Positions 62,450-64,000 of a stretch of 64,000 nucleotides of DNA are shown here, piece after piece (the stretch's first letter is position 1; each line of letters opens with the position of its first letter). The DNA comes from Haloglycomyces albus DSM 45210. Its GTDB lineage: Bacteria; Actinomycetota; Actinomycetes; Mycobacteriales; Micromonosporaceae. Location: NCBI RefSeq assembly GCF_000527155.1, contig NZ_AZUQ01000001.1:62001-126000 (forward strand), written 5' to 3'. The translations under genes and the position numbers were made by a program. The notes under the pieces were generated by a model. The model was given only the letters and a program-made list of their open reading frames with translations. It did no database searches and was not told the origin of the DNA.

Positions 62450-63535
62450 GTGGATCGATTCTCCGAACAGACTCTGGCCGACCCCGTGGAACTGACACGC
62501 GCGCTCTGCGACGTGGAGTCCGTCTCCGGTGACGAAGAACGCTTGTGCGACATGGTGGAAAACACGCTCGCCACCCGCTCTCATCTGACGGTCAAACGGC
62601 ACGGCAATACCCTTGTCGCCCACACCGATATCGGCTCCGACCAGCGTGTCATGCTGGCCGGACACCTCGACACGGTTCCGGTCAACCAGAACTTCCCCAC
62701 CACCACCGAAGGCGACGTCATGCGCGGGTTGGGAACCTCGGACATGAAATCCGGTACCGCACTGGCGCTGTGGATCGCCACTCAGGTCGAGCGACCGGCC
62801 TTCGATCTGAGTTTCGCCTTCTATGAATGTGAGGAGATCGATTCCGCATACAACGGCCTCAACATACTCGCCCGCGAACACCCCGAATGGCTCCAGGCCG
62901 ACTTCGCATTGCTGCTCGAACCCACCTACGGCCTCGTAGAAGCCGGCTGCCAAGGAACGATGCGGGCTCTGATCAAGACCGAGGGGAAACGGGCGCATTC
63001 AGCGCGGTCGTGGCTAGGTGACAATGCCCTGCACAAGCTCGCCGACGTCCTCAATCGACTCGAGGAATACGAGGCCCGGAACGTTGAGGTCAACGGCCTG
63101 ACCTACCACGAGGGACTGAACGCCGTCGCCATTGGCGGTGGAGTGGCGGGCAATGTGATTCCCGATGCCGGATGGGTCGAGGTGAATTACCGCTTCGCAC
63201 CCGACCGGGACGAAGCGGCCGCGGAACAACACGTTCGCGACGTGTTCGCCGGATTCGAAGTGGAGCTGACGGATTCCTCTCCCTCCTGTCCGCCCGGATT
63301 GGACCGACCCGTGGCGGCTGAATTTCTCCAGGCGGCAGGCGGAAAAGCGCAGGCCAAGCTAGGCTGGACCGACGTGGCACGCTTTGCCACCCTGGGAATT
63401 CCGGCCGTGAACTTCGGTCCCGGGGACCCGAACCTCGCCCACACCCGTGAGGAAGAGGTGGAGATACCCCGGATCGAACACTGTGCCACCGTTCTCAAGT
63501 CGTACGTCGCCAAGGAAGGAACCGCCGGACGATGA
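62450..63535 (+). CDS. dapE: Succinyl-diaminopimelate desuccinylase
   Basis: 361-residue M20 metallopeptidase-family amidase. Zinc ligands and catalytic residues: LAGHLDTVPVNQ near residue 67, GTSDMKSGTALAL near 95, SFAFYECEEIDS near 123 and the final LAHTREEEVEIPRIE near 330. The lid domain is at about 175-290. Releases succinate from N-succinyl-LL-DAP. The stop overlaps the next gene's ATG (ATGA). Confidence 0.95.
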   Translation: MDRFSEQTLADPVELTRALCDVESVSGDEERLCDMVENTLATRSHLTVKRHGNTLVAHTDIGSDQRVMLAGHLDTVPVNQNFPTTTEGDVMRGLGTSDMKSGTALALWIATQVERPAFDLSFAFYECEEIDSAYNGLNILAREHPEWLQADFALLLEPTYGLVEAGCQGTMRALIKTEGKRAHSARSWLGDNALHKLADVLNRLEEYEARNVEVNGLTYHEGLNAVAIGGGVAGNVIPDAGWVEVNYRFAPDRDEAAAEQHVRDVFAGFEVELTDSSPSCPPGLDRPVAAEFLQAAGGKAQAKLGWTDVARFATLGIPAVNFGPGDPNLAHTREEEVEIPRIEHCATVLKSYVAKEGTAGR

Positions 63536-64000
63536 ATCGTCGCATCACCGCCGATGAACACCTACTGGACTCACGCCGCCAGGAAGAGTGGAAACAAAAG
63601 GCCTCCTGGCGCGTCCTCAAAATCCAGGCGGAGTTCGTAGAGGGATTCGATACCCTGCAGGAAGCCAATATCGGCGACGCCATCGGCGTCTACGGTTCGG
63701 CCCGCACCTCAGAGGATTCCGAGGAGTACAAACAGGGGATCGAGCTGGGCCGCAAACTCGTCGAAGCCGGATTCGGCGTCCTGACCGGCGGCGGCCCGGG
63801 CACTATGGAAGCGGCCAACCGTGGGGCCTACGACTCCGGCGGCACCTCGGTCGGACTCGGTATCGAACTTCCCTTCGAGCAGGGAATCAACGACTACGTC
63901 ACCGTGGGACTGAACTTCCATTACTTCTTTGCCCGTAAAGTCATGTTCTTGAAGTATTCACAGGGGTTCTGTGCCCTACCGGGCGGATTCGGAACCATGG
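63532..64000 (+). CDS. LOG-family (TIGR00730) Rossmann-fold protein, truncated by window end
   Basis: At least 156 residues; the 3' end lies beyond the window. Motif GFGVLTGGGPGTMEAANRGA near residue 80 and the final CALPGGFGTM match the nucleotide-binding signature of LOG proteins (cytokinin-activating phosphoribohydrolases and their bacterial relatives). A Rossmann start GVYGSARTSEDSEEY is near 51. Translationally coupled to dapE by ATGA overlap. Confidence 0.92.
   Translation, partial: MNRRITADEHLLDSRRQEEWKQKASWRVLKIQAEFVEGFDTLQEANIGDAIGVYGSARTSEDSEEYKQGIELGRKLVEAGFGVLTGGGPGTMEAANRGAYDSGGTSVGLGIELPFEQGINDYVTVGLNFHYFFARKVMFLKYSQGFCALPGGFGTM

Overview
The window looks like chromosome of a high-GC Gram-positive actinomycete. 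The markers are a zur-smtB-znuBCA metal locus, an alpha2-type glycyl-tRNA synthetase, DapD/DapE, an Mrp/ApbC ATPase, uppS-recO, a DnaG of actinobacterial type, GTG starts and many lipoproteins. GC is high but not extreme and several exported proteins are very acidic, which would suit a salt-tolerant Glycomycetales-like organism; that placement is inference.

Layout. 1-4.8 kb: a purine-nucleoside module with two paralogous BMP/PnrA-type lipoproteins, an MFS exporter and the phosphorylase DeoD, linked by four copies of a short inverted repeat. 4.8-7.2 kb: a cobalamin riboswitch followed by a substrate-binding lipoprotein and a BtuC-type permease, with no ATPase. 7.2-12.4 kb: WrbA, a PfkB kinase, a membrane protein, glutaminyl cyclase, an RlmA-like methyltransferase and a TetR regulator. 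12.5-15.5 kb: a GH3 beta-glucosidase behind a perfect palindrome, then a YtxH-like protein.

15.9-25.1 kb is the accessory region. It starts at tRNA-Asn, next to the 3' remnant of a tyrosine integrase that is split by a complete ISL3-family insertion sequence with an 8-bp target duplication. It then holds a decayed type I CRISPR Cas3 HD fragment (nonsense codon inside the HD-I-G-K motif), two oppositely oriented CRISPR-like repeats, a 3-hydroxyacyl-CoA dehydrogenase, and a 1.8-kilo-residue DUF4011/superfamily-1 helicase/endonuclease protein of the kind found in phage defence.

25.4-42.4 kb: a VOC protein, a ribbon-helix-helix protein, an MFS transporter, an FMN-binding protein, a 1784-residue lipoprotein amylopullulanase with two GH13 catalytic domains, a ThuA-like membrane protein, a DrrAB-type ABC exporter, DnaG, a proline-rich membrane protein and a Dus enzyme. 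At 42.7 kb there is a small Ser/Thr/Cys peptide that resembles a RiPP precursor, followed by strong hairpins and glyS.

45-64 kb is mostly housekeeping: the zinc uptake and regulation operon with a Zur-box-like palindrome, uppS, recO, ppc, an APS kinase with an apparently degenerate ATP-sulfurylase-like domain, VKOR, an SDR, AMMECR1, ApbC, a YbjQ-like protein, divergent dapD and dapE, and a LOG-family protein cut by the window end.
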